DNA of 64,000 nt from an uncultured Hydrogenophaga sp. (lineage in GTDB: Bacteria > Pseudomonadota > Gammaproteobacteria > Burkholderiales > Burkholderiaceae_C): positions 26,069-90,068 of the forward strand of contig NZ_OY288133.1 in NCBI RefSeq assembly GCF_958439165.1. Direction: 5' to 3'. This document shows positions 32,459-42,272 of the stretch, in pieces. The translations under genes were made by a program, and so were the position numbers. The first letter of the stretch is position 1. Each line of letters starts with the position of its first letter. The notes beneath the pieces are model-generated. The model was not told where the DNA came from, did not search any database, and saw nothing but the letters and a program-made list of their open reading frames with translations.

Positions 32459-33306
32459 ACATGCTGGCCATCGTGGGAGGCACCGGCCTCTATGAACTGC
32501 CCGGACTGGAGATCGACCGGCGCCTGACCCTGACCACCCCGTTCGGGGAGCCTTCGGGCGACATCCTGCAGGGCCGGCTGGGCCGCAACCCGGTCCTGTT
32601 CCTGGCGCGCCACGGCTCGGGGCACCGGCTGCTGCCGCACGAGGTGAACTACCGGGCCAACATCTTTGCGCTCAAGCAGGCCGGCGCCACCCTGCTGCTG
32701 GGCTTCTCGGCCGTGGGCAGCCTGGCGCTGGAGGTCAAGCCCGGCGACCTGGCCATGCCGGAGCAGTACTTCGACTGGACACGGGGCAACCGGCAACGCA
32801 CCTTCTTCGGTGGCGGCGTGGCAGCGCATGTGTCCACCGCGCAACCGGTGAGTGCCGCACTGGTCGATGCCGTCGGGCAGGCGGCACGACGGCTGGGGCA
32901 GGAAGTGCACCGCGGGCTGACCTACGCCTGCGTGGAAGGCCCCCGCCTGGGGACCCAGGCCGAGAGCCATTTCCTGCGCCAGGCCGGTTGCCACCTGGTC
33001 GGCATGACCAACGTGCCCGAGGTCTTCCTGGCCCGCGAGGCACAGATGGCCTACGCCACGGTCGGGCTGGTCACGGACTACGACTGCTGGCTGGACGACC
33101 CGGAACAGCACGTCAGCGTGTCGGGCATCTTCGAGCTGTACGGCCAGACGCTCGGCAAGGCGACCGCGCTGCTGCACGCATTGCTGGCATCCGAACTGCC
33201 ACAGCCCGAGACGGCCATCCGCACCGCGCTGGCCACCTCCATGCTGACCCCCGACACCGCCCTCACGCCGGATCAGCGGGAGTGGCTGGAGGTGCTTCGC
33301 CGATGA
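32455..33306 (+). CDS. MTA/MTI phosphorylase-like nucleoside phosphorylase
   Basis: A 283-residue member of the MTA/purine nucleoside phosphorylase family. The phosphate and base-site motifs are recognisable: VGGTGLYELPGL at the start, RHGSGHRLLPHEVNYRANI, CVEGPRLGTQAE and GMTNVPEVFLAREA with VTDYDCW. In arsenosugar synthesis such an enzyme would remove adenine from 5'-deoxy-5'-dimethylarsinoyl-adenosine, giving an arsinoyl-ribose phosphate. It is last in the operon; the ATG at 32455 overlaps the previous stop. Confidence 0.9.
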   Translation: MNMLAIVGGTGLYELPGLEIDRRLTLTTPFGEPSGDILQGRLGRNPVLFLARHGSGHRLLPHEVNYRANIFALKQAGATLLLGFSAVGSLALEVKPGDLAMPEQYFDWTRGNRQRTFFGGGVAAHVSTAQPVSAALVDAVGQAARRLGQEVHRGLTYACVEGPRLGTQAESHFLRQAGCHLVGMTNVPEVFLAREAQMAYATVGLVTDYDCWLDDPEQHVSVSGIFELYGQTLGKATALLHALLASELPQPETAIRTALATSMLTPDTALTPDQREWLEVLRR

Positions 33307-33318
33307 AGTCAGGTTGCT

Positions 33319-33855
33319 TCAGCCCGGAGCCACCAGCCTGACCTGTGCATCGGCCAGCCGCAGCGCAGCGCGACGCCAGTGCCGCAGCGGCCAGTGGTCG
33401 TACAGCCACAGCTCGGCGGGCTTCCACATGGCGACCCAGGCGAAGATGACGACGCTCTCTCGCACACCGACCATCCAGCGGCCCGCATCGTCGGGAATGG
33501 CCTGGGCTGCGCTCATGAGGAACACGAGCACCAGCAGGCCGATCAGGGTCGCAGCGCGGGCATGCCGGAAGATGTCGGCGATGCCTTGCGTGTGCGCTTC
33601 GGCTACCCGACGGAAATGGGTGTCCAGCAAACGGGTCACCTGCTCCTGCGTGAGCGGTTCGGCCGAGACCGGGGCCTCGATGCAGACCACCAGGCGAGCC
33701 GTGCTGCGGGTCGACCCCGCCCAGTCCAGCAACATCCGGGCGACCTCCGGATGCAGCTCGTCACGCAGCAGGGGGGAATCGTTCAGCGTGAGCGACTGGG
33801 CCGACCGCAGCCGCACGTGACAGGTAGGGGCGGAGGCGCTCTCGGGGGTGTTCAT
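33319..33855 (-). CDS. membrane protein of unknown function
   Basis: About 178 residues. The first half is soluble (around 95 residues, with TRLLDTHFRRVAEAHTQGIADIFRHAR). Two hydrophobic segments follow: AATLIGLLVLVFLMSAAQ and ESVVIFAWVAMWKPAELWLYDHW. The C-terminus is basic. The start MNTPES at 33855 is preferred over the ATG six codons earlier, without firm evidence. It is convergent with the arsenosugar operon, ending 12 bases from it. No function can be assigned. Confidence 0.7.
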   Translation of the reverse strand: MNTPESASAPTCHVRLRSAQSLTLNDSPLLRDELHPEVARMLLDWAGSTRSTARLVVCIEAPVSAEPLTQEQVTRLLDTHFRRVAEAHTQGIADIFRHARAATLIGLLVLVFLMSAAQAIPDDAGRWMVGVRESVVIFAWVAMWKPAELWLYDHWPLRHWRRAALRLADAQVRLVAPG

Positions 33856-33890
33856 GTCTGCGGCGGGCTGCAACGGCGTCGGGGCGCGAT

Positions 33891-34124
33891 TCAGACATCG
33901 TCCCCGGCGTGGCCATCATCCTGCGCCTCTGGTTCGGTGCTGCTGCCGGCCAGCGTCAGGCGCTGCGAGAGGCTGTTGCGGATGAACTGTTTTTCGTAGT
34001 GGCGGTTGCGCCGGTTCTTCTTTGCCGATGCGCGTTGCCCCGAACGTTTGTCCACCACGATGGTGTCGAGGTGACTCAGATCGTCCAGATGTTCGATGAC
34101 CTGGGGTGAATTGCGTCGTGGCAT
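33891..34124 (-). CDS. small basic protein (77 aa)
   Basis: A short frame with a coding-like composition: the first 25 residues are mixed (PRRNSPQVIEHLDDLSHLD), then comes a strongly basic stretch (DKRSGQRASAKKNRRNRHYEKQF) and an acidic tail. No membrane segment or known domain. It sits between the membrane-protein gene and the FG-GAP gene on the same strand. The basic stretch could bind nucleic acid, but that is speculation. Confidence 0.5.
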   Translation of the reverse strand: MPRRNSPQVIEHLDDLSHLDTIVVDKRSGQRASAKKNRRNRHYEKQFIRNSLSQRLTLAGSSTEPEAQDDGHAGDDV

Positions 34125-34215
34125 GTCGGCAAGGATGCGGCAAAACGGAAAGCCCGGGGTGCCAGGCGGCTACTCACCGGCCCGCACGTCCATGACCCGC
34201 TCCCTGCACCCCATG

Positions 34216-35172
34216 TCAGGGAGCCAGCATCACATCCCGTCGGCTGCCATCGTCGAGCAGCACGCAGGCACCGCCCGGCACCGCAGTCACCCGCTCGATG
34301 CGGCCCGGCAGCGGCAATGCTTCACCGAGATCGGTCCAGCGGCCCGGTGCATCCCAGCGCATGGCCTGCAAGGCCCGCAGGCTCATGTCGGGCAGCAGCA
34401 CAGTGGGGCGCTGACCCGGGTTCTGCACGATCACCGCCATCTCCTGCTCCAGAGCACCCATGCGGTGGTTCGAGACATCCAGCGCGCTGGCGTAGGGCAC
34501 CAGGGCGGGTGGGCGGTAGTGCAGCAGCTGCAGCTCTCCGCCGATGTGGGGTGTGCGCACCATGGCCAGGTCGAGGTGGCCATCGGCATCGAAGTCGGCC
34601 ACGCCCACCGGGTTGAGCCAGCGGAAGGCCGAGCCGGCAAAGGCACTGCGGGCGCGTTCGACCAGCGCCGGTCCGGTGGCGGTGTGCTCGACGCCCAGCA
34701 CGACCAGAGCGGCACCGCGCAGCAGGTCGGCCTCGACCAGCACGATCTCTTCGCTGCCGTCGCGGTCCAGGTCGACGATGCGCGGCACCCTGTCCTCGTA
34801 GACACGGTTCAGCGGCAGACGCAGCTCGACCGGCTGCCATATTCCCGATCGGGCCCTGACCAGGGCGTGCACGCTGCCGGCGTGGGTGGGCGAGCCCAGC
34901 GCGCGATGCGGGTAACGCAGCGTCGGCGATCCGAGCCAGACCCAGGCCACGTCCATGCGGCCGGCGGCAACCTGGCTCTCGGCGATGCGCTGCGCGGCCT
35001 GCTCCGGCAAAGCTTGCAGCGCGGGAACCGGCTTCATCGCGGGGCAGGCCTGCGCTCGGGGTGCCTGCTGCAGCCCCATGGCATTGCCCCAGGACGGGGT
35101 CAAGACGACGACAGCGATGGCCCACAGGGCGGCGGCGATGGGGGCAGGGACGGAGAAAAGCAGGCGGCTCAT
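34216..35172 (-). CDS. exported FG-GAP/VCBS-repeat protein
   Basis: A 318-residue exported protein with a signal segment (LLFSVPAPIAAALWAIAVVVLT) and two FG-GAP-type calcium-loop repeats, IVDLDRDGSEEIVL and VADFDADGHLDLAM, spaced about 65 residues apart, suggesting an integrin-like beta-propeller. The start MSRLLF at 35172 is favoured since it places the signal at the N-terminus. Function unknown; such proteins often bind surfaces or polysaccharides. Confidence 0.75.
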   Translation of the reverse strand: MSRLLFSVPAPIAAALWAIAVVVLTPSWGNAMGLQQAPRAQACPAMKPVPALQALPEQAAQRIAESQVAAGRMDVAWVWLGSPTLRYPHRALGSPTHAGSVHALVRARSGIWQPVELRLPLNRVYEDRVPRIVDLDRDGSEEIVLVEADLLRGAALVVLGVEHTATGPALVERARSAFAGSAFRWLNPVGVADFDADGHLDLAMVRTPHIGGELQLLHYRPPALVPYASALDVSNHRMGALEQEMAVIVQNPGQRPTVLLPDMSLRALQAMRWDAPGRWTDLGEALPLPGRIERVTAVPGGACVLLDDGSRRDVMLAP

Positions 35173-35258
35173 CAGGCTCTGTCGATGGGGGACGCCAAAG
35201 CTTACGCCGACCACCCATGCCGGTTACAGTTTCCAGCTCCACAACAAAGATCCGAGAC

Positions 35259-36323
35259 ATGACCTTCCACCGCACCCCCGCCGTCCTTCTCCTGTGCTCT
35301 GCCGCCCTGCTGGCCGGCTGCGCCGCACGTGCTCCGGCACCTGCCGCCAGCGCCACGCCGCCGGCTGCCGCTGCGCCCACCTACGACCACACCGAACCGC
35401 TGGGCGCTGCGATGGAAGGTTGGGCTTATCCCTTCCCGGTGCAGCATCTGCAGTTCGAGCTGGAGGGCCGGCCGGTGCGCATGGCCTACATGGATGTCCA
35501 GCCCACCACCGCCCCCAACGGGCAGACGGTGGTCCTGTTCCATGGCAAGAACTTCGGCTCCGACTACTGGGAGAACACCCTGCGGGCGCTGTCGGCCCGG
35601 GGTTACCGGGTGGTCGCGGTCGATCAGATCGGTTTCGGCAAGTCGTCCAAGCCGGAGATCCGCTACACCTTCGCGATGCTGGCCGACAACACGGTCAAGG
35701 TGCTGGACCACCTGAAGGTCGGGCGCGTGGCCATCGTGGCCAACAGCATGGGCGGCATGCTGGGCGTGCACTTCGCGCGCCGGTACCCGGACCGGGTCGC
35801 AGCCCTGGTGCTGGAGAACCCGCTGGGCCTGGAGGACTACGTGCCGGCCATTCCGCCGCAGCAGACCGCCAACCTGCTCAAGCTGGAGATGGCCCAGACC
35901 ACCACCAGCTACCGCGCCTTCATCAAGAGCTACTTCAAGGACAACTACCGGCCGGAGTTCGAACGCTTCGTCGAGCAGTTCTCGCGGGTACAGCGCAGCC
36001 CCGAGTACCCGCGCTACGCGCTGGTCTCGGCGTTGACCTACCAGATGATCTACGAGGGACCGACCTACAACGAGCTGCCCCAGCTCAAGGTGCCGGTGCT
36101 GCTGGCCATCGGCCAGCTCGACCGCACCGTGTTCGGCCGCCGCTTCGCGCCGCCCGAAGCGGTCAAGAACCTCGGCAACTACCCGCAGCTGGGCAAGGAC
36201 GCGCAGAAGCGCATTCCGGACGCAAAGCTGGTCGAGTTCGACAACGTCGGCCATGTGCCGCACCTGGAGGCGCCGGACCGTTTCCACGCCGCGGTGCTGG
36301 ACTTCCTGGCCGACAAGCGCTGA
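35259..36323 (+). CDS. alpha/beta hydrolase lipoprotein
   Basis: A 354-residue alpha/beta hydrolase. The lipobox LLAGC at about 17-21 marks it as a lipoprotein, followed by an Ala/Pro-rich linker. Catalytic features: oxyanion loop FHGKNFGSDYW, nucleophile elbow NSMGGM and the final His in NVGHVPHLEAP. Substrate unknown; the architecture suits periplasmic or outer-membrane ester hydrolysis. It stands alone, divergent from the FG-GAP gene and convergent with the LysR gene. Confidence 0.88.
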   Translation: MTFHRTPAVLLLCSAALLAGCAARAPAPAASATPPAAAAPTYDHTEPLGAAMEGWAYPFPVQHLQFELEGRPVRMAYMDVQPTTAPNGQTVVLFHGKNFGSDYWENTLRALSARGYRVVAVDQIGFGKSSKPEIRYTFAMLADNTVKVLDHLKVGRVAIVANSMGGMLGVHFARRYPDRVAALVLENPLGLEDYVPAIPPQQTANLLKLEMAQTTTSYRAFIKSYFKDNYRPEFERFVEQFSRVQRSPEYPRYALVSALTYQMIYEGPTYNELPQLKVPVLLAIGQLDRTVFGRRFAPPEAVKNLGNYPQLGKDAQKRIPDAKLVEFDNVGHVPHLEAPDRFHAAVLDFLADKR

Positions 36324-36335
36324 CGGGCCCTACCC

Positions 36336-37277
36336 TCAGCGCCGGCGCGCCGAGGGCGGGAGTATCCAGCCGGGGTAGCGGCCGGTCAGCTCCCGGCTGA
36401 CCGCCCTGACTTCCTCCATGGCCGCCTGCGCCAGCGCGCCCGGGTGGCCCTGGCGCCGGGTGACGATGCCCACCGATCGCAGCGGGCCGTCCACGATCTC
36501 GGCGGTCTGCGTGCCCGCCATCGGCAGAAGCGGCATCACGCCCAGCCAGGGCAGCACCGCGATGCCCACCTCCTTGCGGATCAGGCCGGCCACGGTGGTC
36601 GCCTGGTCCACCTGCATCTTCGGCCGGTACTCAATGCCGCGCTGCAGATACGCCGCGCTCATGTAGCGCATGGCGGTGCTGGCATCGGTGAGGGTGATCA
36701 GGGGCAGTTCCAGCAGCTCGTCCATGCGCATCGGCGCGGCCAGACGCTTGCGCCACTTGCCGCAGCCCAGCAGCACGAAGCGGTCACGCAGCAGCTCCTC
36801 GTAGCGCAGTTCGGGGTGGGTGGGCGCGACCGATGCCAGCGCGAAATCGGCCTGGTGGTTGAGCAGCCGCTGGATGCAGGCGCTGTTGGCCGCGTCCATC
36901 AGCGTGATCTGCACCCCCGGGCGCTGGCGCTCCAGCGTGGCGCAGACCGAGGGCAGCACCACATGGGCCAGCGAGGGCCAGGCAGCGATCGACACCTGGG
37001 CAGCCTCGCGCTCGGCCGACGACTGGAAGCGCTGCAGCCCCGCCTCGAACTCGCCGAGCACCGAACGGGCCACCACCGCCATGCGGGCGCCACCGGGCGT
37101 GAGCCGCACGCTGCGGGTGGTGCGCTCGAACAGCGTCAGGCCGATGGACTCTTCCAGCTCGCGGATGGCCTTGGTCAGCGCCGGTTGCGAGATGAACAGC
37201 AGTTCGGCGGCCTTGCTGAAGTTCAGCGTGTCCGACAGCACCAGGAACAGGCGCAGCTGCTTGGGCGAGATATTCAT
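36336..37277 (-). CDS. LysR-family transcriptional regulator
   Basis: A 313-residue LysR regulator: winged helix-turn-helix at 1-60 (FSKAAELLFISQPALTKAIRELEESIG), then an effector-binding domain. It is divergent from the carboxymuconolactone decarboxylase-like gene and the Bug-type binding protein, the usual sign that it controls them. The effector is likely an organic acid related to the substrate of those genes. Confidence 0.92.
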   Translation of the reverse strand: MNISPKQLRLFLVLSDTLNFSKAAELLFISQPALTKAIRELEESIGLTLFERTTRSVRLTPGGARMAVVARSVLGEFEAGLQRFQSSAEREAAQVSIAAWPSLAHVVLPSVCATLERQRPGVQITLMDAANSACIQRLLNHQADFALASVAPTHPELRYEELLRDRFVLLGCGKWRKRLAAPMRMDELLELPLITLTDASTAMRYMSAAYLQRGIEYRPKMQVDQATTVAGLIRKEVGIAVLPWLGVMPLLPMAGTQTAEIVDGPLRSVGIVTRRQGHPGALAQAAMEEVRAVSRELTGRYPGWILPPSARRR

Positions 37278-37372
37278 TCCTTCGGATGATAAATCGATAC
37301 GAAAAATGAATTTCTCATATAGATCGAGCCACCACAGAATCCGCGTTCACCGACCAACACAGGACAGATTCC
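37278..37372. promoter_or_regulatory. divergent LysR control region
   Basis: An A+T-rich 95-base spacer, unusual in this window. It contains TTCG-N15-CGAA (37281-37303) nested inside ATTCAT/ATGAAT (37272-37311), a dyad that includes the LysR start codon and could be the operator. No clear -10/-35 pair was fixed. Confidence 0.35.
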
Positions 37373-37897
37373 GTGGCCCGCCTTCCCTATGCCGACTGCA
37401 CCCGCGACGAGGTGCGCCCCCTGGCCGAGCGCATCGTCGCCGAACGCGGCAACCTGCTGCACCTCTACCAGATGCTCATGCACAGCGGCCCCATTGCCGA
37501 AGGCTGGCTGGGCTACCTGACCGCGATCCGGCAGAAGAACTCGCTGCCCGGCGGGCTGCGCGAACTGATCATCATGCGGGTGGCGCTGCTCAACCATGCC
37601 CCCTACGAGGCCGACCAGCACGCCCCCATCGCACTGCGCGAGGGCATCAGCCAGGCCCAGCTCGATGCGCTGGCGCAGTGGGACGAGAGCCCGCTGTTCG
37701 ACGAACAGCAGCAGACCGTGATGGCCTACACCGACGCCATGACCCGCCAGGTCCAGGTGCCCGACGCGGTGTTTGCCCGCGTGGCGGCCCTGCACACGCC
37801 GCAGGAGGTGGTGGAGATCACCGCCACCGTGGCCGCCTACAACATGGTCTCCCGCTTCCTCGAGGCATTGCAGATCCACTCGCACGACGCGCGCTGA
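37373..37897 (+). CDS. carboxymuconolactone decarboxylase-family protein
   Basis: A 174-residue CMD-fold protein starting at GTG. The core helix segment GLRELIIMRVALLNHAPYEADQH corresponds to the CMD motif but lacks the CxxC cysteines of AhpD peroxidases, so a decarboxylase/lyase or non-redox role is more likely. It shares a transcription direction with the Bug-type binding protein 54 bases downstream and is divergent from the LysR gene. The substrate is unknown. Confidence 0.85.
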   Translation: MARLPYADCTRDEVRPLAERIVAERGNLLHLYQMLMHSGPIAEGWLGYLTAIRQKNSLPGGLRELIIMRVALLNHAPYEADQHAPIALREGISQAQLDALAQWDESPLFDEQQQTVMAYTDAMTRQVQVPDAVFARVAALHTPQEVVEITATVAAYNMVSRFLEALQIHSHDAR

Positions 37898-37951
37898 CGC
37901 GCGACGCCCACCCCCGTTCCCTTTCCCCACAACAGACCCGGAGACAAGCCG

Positions 37952-38914
37952 ATGAAACTCAAAGCCAGCCTGATTGCCGCACTGCTGCTGCCCCTGGCCG
38001 CCCTGGCCCAGGACGCGTGGCCCAGCCGCCCCATCACCTTCGTGGTGCCCTTCCCGCCCGGCGGCCCGACCGACCTGATGGCCCGCCTGATCGGGCCGGC
38101 CCTGTCCAAGCGCCTGAACGTGCCGGTGGTGGTGGAAAACAAGGCCGGCGCCAGCGGCAACATCGGCACCGGCCAGGTGGTGCGCGCCAAGCCGGATGGC
38201 TACACCATCCTGCTGGCCGCCAGCGGCAACCTCTCGGCCAACCAGTACCTCTACCCCAAGCTGGGCTATGACCCGGTCAAGGACCTCGCGCCGATCATCC
38301 AGATCTCGAAGTTCCCGCTGGTGCTGGAGGTCTCGGAGTCCAGCAAGATCCGCAGCTTCAAGGACTATGTGGACACCGCGCGCAACGCGGACAACCGCGT
38401 GACCTTCGGCTCGGCCAGCAACGGCACGCCTCAGCACCTGGGCGGCGAGCTGTTCAAGTCGCGGGCGAAGGTCGAGATCACGCACATTCCCTACAAGGGT
38501 GCCGGTCCGGCCATCGTCGACCTCATGGGCGGCCAGATCACCAGCATGTTCGACATCCTGGGCAGCTCGCTGCCGCACATCAAGGGCGGCAAGCTGCGCC
38601 CGCTGGCAGTGACCACCAAGACCCGCTCACCCCTGCTGCCGGACGTGCCCTCGATCAGCGAGCTGGGCTATGGCGACTTCGAGTACTACGCCTGGCACGG
38701 CATCTCGACCACCGCCGGCACGCCCAAGCCCATCGTCACCCGCCTCAACAGCGAGATCCAGGCCATCTTTGCCGACCCGGCTTTCAAGGACAAATGGCTG
38801 GAGATCGGCTCCGAGGTGGTGGTGGGAACGCCCGACCAGTTCGAGGCGCTGATCAAGGCCGAGTCGCGCAAGATGGAGTCGCTGATCAAGGGCCTCAACA
38901 TCCAGCTGGACTGA
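37952..38914 (+). CDS. Bug-family (TctC) solute-binding protein
   Basis: A 320-residue Bug/TctC periplasmic binding protein with a signal peptide ending ALAQDAWP. Family marks: WPSRPITFVVPFPPGGPTD, VVENKAGASGNIG, and KPDGYTILLA. No TctA/TctB membrane components follow, which is common in Burkholderiales, where many Bug genes are orphans. With the CMD gene and LysR it forms a small catabolic unit, probably for a carboxylate. Confidence 0.92.
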   Translation: MKLKASLIAALLLPLAALAQDAWPSRPITFVVPFPPGGPTDLMARLIGPALSKRLNVPVVVENKAGASGNIGTGQVVRAKPDGYTILLAASGNLSANQYLYPKLGYDPVKDLAPIIQISKFPLVLEVSESSKIRSFKDYVDTARNADNRVTFGSASNGTPQHLGGELFKSRAKVEITHIPYKGAGPAIVDLMGGQITSMFDILGSSLPHIKGGKLRPLAVTTKTRSPLLPDVPSISELGYGDFEYYAWHGISTTAGTPKPIVTRLNSEIQAIFADPAFKDKWLEIGSEVVVGTPDQFEALIKAESRKMESLIKGLNIQLD

Positions 38915-38930
38915 AGGTCCGCGTCGTTGC

Positions 38931-39413
38931 TCACGCCCGCCGGCTGAGCAGCGCATACAGCCAGCCGGCCAGCGCAGCGCCGGCTGCCATCAGCAGCAGG
39001 CCCGGCCAGCCACGGGTGGCGTCGATGAAGGCCGGCATCGGCGCCACGGCGTCCACCGAACGCACGGCGGCGATCAGCCCGGCACCGGCAGCGGCGGTCA
39101 GCAGCACTGTGCGCCAGGCCGGCCAGCGCCATGAGAGGCCATGGCCGATCGCCAGTGCAGGCAGCCAGCCGGCCGCCACGATGCCGGCATAGATGGGGCC
39201 GAAGGCCAGCAGATCCTGCGCAGTGGTCTGCACGCGCAGGCCAAGGGGAATGTCCAGCCCCAACCCGACCAGCGCCTGCAGGTTCCAATGGGTCTGCACC
39301 ACCGAACCCCACACCGAGGCCAGCAGCCAGGCCAGCACCAGCCAGCCGAACTGGCGCGGCTGGAACCGGGCTGCAAAGGTCGGGATCACACGGGTCATTC
39401 GGTTCTGTTCCAT
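38931..39413 (-). CDS. small membrane protein of unknown function
   Basis: About 160 residues with four predicted hydrophobic helices (FGWLVLAWLLASVWGSVV, LLAFGPIYAGIVAAGWLPALAIG, TVLLTAAAGAGLIAAV, PGLLLMAAGAALAGWLYALLS). Start MEQNRM at 39413 or the second Met at 39398. It is convergent with the Bug gene and divergent from the sugar dehydrogenase gene, with the start regions nearly touching. No motif allows a function. Confidence 0.72.
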   Translation of the reverse strand: MEQNRMTRVIPTFAARFQPRQFGWLVLAWLLASVWGSVVQTHWNLQALVGLGLDIPLGLRVQTTAQDLLAFGPIYAGIVAAGWLPALAIGHGLSWRWPAWRTVLLTAAAGAGLIAAVRSVDAVAPMPAFIDATRGWPGLLLMAAGAALAGWLYALLSRRA

Positions 39414-39421
39414 GATTCGCA

Positions 39422-40555
39422 ATGATGAAGACAACTGTTCTGTGGATGCTCGCGGGCGCGCTGGGCCTGTTGCTCCCGCCCTCCGTTTCGGCCAGTTCGG
39501 CGGCCTACCGCATCGAGACGGTGGCCACCGGTCTGGAGCATCCGTGGTCGCTGGCCTTCCTGCCGGATGGCCGGATGCTGGTGACCGAGCGGCCCGGCCG
39601 GCTGCGGGTGATCGAACCCGGCGCGGACGGCCGCCTGCAGCTCCGATCCGATCCGGTGGCCGGCGTTCCCCCGGTGCTGTCGCAGGGTCAGTCCGGCCTG
39701 TTCGAGGTGCTGCCCGACCCGGACTTTGCCCGCAATCGCCGCATCCTGCTGTCGTATGCCCATGGGCAGCCCCAGGCCAACCACCTGCAGGTGGCCAGCG
39801 CCCGGCTGGAAGGGGCCGCCCTGCAGGACGTGCGACCCATCTTCACCTCGCAACCGGCCAAGACCGAGACCCAGCACTTCGGTGGCCGCATGGCCTGGCT
39901 GGCCGACGGCAGCCTGCTGCTGGGCATGGGCGACGGCAACCTGGAACGCACCGACGCCCAGCGGCTGCACACCCACCTGGGCAAGTTCATGCGCATCCGG
40001 GCCGACGGCTCGGTGCCGGCCGACAACCCGTTCGCGAACCGCGCAGGGGCCAGGCCCGAGATCTGGTCGGTCGGGCACCGCAACCCACAGGGGGTGGTGG
40101 TGGTCGGCGGGGTGGCGTACGCCCATGAACACGGTGCGCGCGGCGGCGACGAGCTCAACCGCATCCGGCCCGGCGCCAACTACGGCTGGCCGGCCGTGAC
40201 CGGCGGCATCGACTACACCTACGCCCGGGTCACGCCGTTCCGCACCCTGCCCGGTATGGAGGCGCCGCTGCTGGAATGGACGCCCTCCATCGCACCGGCC
40301 GGCCTGACCTGGTACGACAACGCGCTGTTCCCGGCCTGGCGGGGCAGCCTGTTCGTGGCAGCGCTGAAGGAACGCAGCGTGCGCCGGGTTCCGATGCCCG
40401 ACCCGCAGAAGGGGCCGTCGGGCGAGGAAGAAGTGCTGTTCAGGGAACTGGGCGAACGCATCCGCGACGTTCGTGCCGGGCCAGACGGTGCCCTGTGGCT
40501 GCTGACCGACAGCCCGCAGGGTCGGGTGCTGCGGGTGGTGCCGGCCCACCGATGA
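39422..40555 (+). CDS. PQQ-type soluble sugar dehydrogenase-like protein
   Basis: A 377-residue exported six-bladed propeller of the glucose/sorbosone dehydrogenase family (YliI-like), signal peptide ending SVSASS. Family segments are GLEHPWSLAFLPDGRMLVTERPG, HFGGRMAWL and SVGHRNPQG, with ANYGWPAVTGG near the metal site. Members oxidise aldoses using PQQ, but many have no proven substrate. No PQQ synthesis genes lie nearby. The stop overlaps the HNH gene start. Confidence 0.9.
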   Translation: MMKTTVLWMLAGALGLLLPPSVSASSAAYRIETVATGLEHPWSLAFLPDGRMLVTERPGRLRVIEPGADGRLQLRSDPVAGVPPVLSQGQSGLFEVLPDPDFARNRRILLSYAHGQPQANHLQVASARLEGAALQDVRPIFTSQPAKTETQHFGGRMAWLADGSLLLGMGDGNLERTDAQRLHTHLGKFMRIRADGSVPADNPFANRAGARPEIWSVGHRNPQGVVVVGGVAYAHEHGARGGDELNRIRPGANYGWPAVTGGIDYTYARVTPFRTLPGMEAPLLEWTPSIAPAGLTWYDNALFPAWRGSLFVAALKERSVRRVPMPDPQKGPSGEEEVLFRELGERIRDVRAGPDGALWLLTDSPQGRVLRVVPAHR

Positions 40556-40908
40556 GGCGGGCCAAGGCGCTGGCCCTGGCGGCACTGGAGGAAGCCGAGC
40601 GCGCACTCGGCGGTGGCGCCACCCTGCCCGACTGCCCGCTCTGCGGACGCCCGATTCCACCGCAGCAACGCGACGCGCATCACCTGGTGCCCAAGAGCAA
40701 GGGCGGGCGCGGCACCATCGACCTGCACCGCATCTGCCACCGCCAGATCCACGCGGTGCTCACCGAGACCGAGCTGGCCCGCAGCTACCACAGCGTGCCG
40801 CAGCTGCTGGCCCATCCGGCCCTGCAGTCCTTCGTGGCCTGGGTTCGCACCAAGCCGGACGACTTCTTCGTCCGCACCCGCAAGAGCGACCGGTTGCGCC
40901 GGCGCTGA
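40552..40908 (+). CDS. HNH endonuclease-domain protein
   Basis: A 118-residue protein with a compact HNH motif: zinc ligands CPLCG at about 28-32, then HHLVPKSKGG and HRICHRQIH. The ATG overlaps the stop of the sugar dehydrogenase gene (ATGA), so it is translationally coupled to an unrelated exported enzyme. Such small standalone HNH proteins are widespread and mostly uncharacterised. It is convergent with serS, 12 bases away. Confidence 0.85.
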   Translation: MRRAKALALAALEEAERALGGGATLPDCPLCGRPIPPQQRDAHHLVPKSKGGRGTIDLHRICHRQIHAVLTETELARSYHSVPQLLAHPALQSFVAWVRTKPDDFFVRTRKSDRLRRR

Positions 40909-40920
40909 GCACCAGCCCGT

Positions 40921-42237
<1,317 letters not shown>

Positions 42238-42272
42238 GCGGAGAAGGTTCGGAGAGGAATGGGTTGTCGGGT

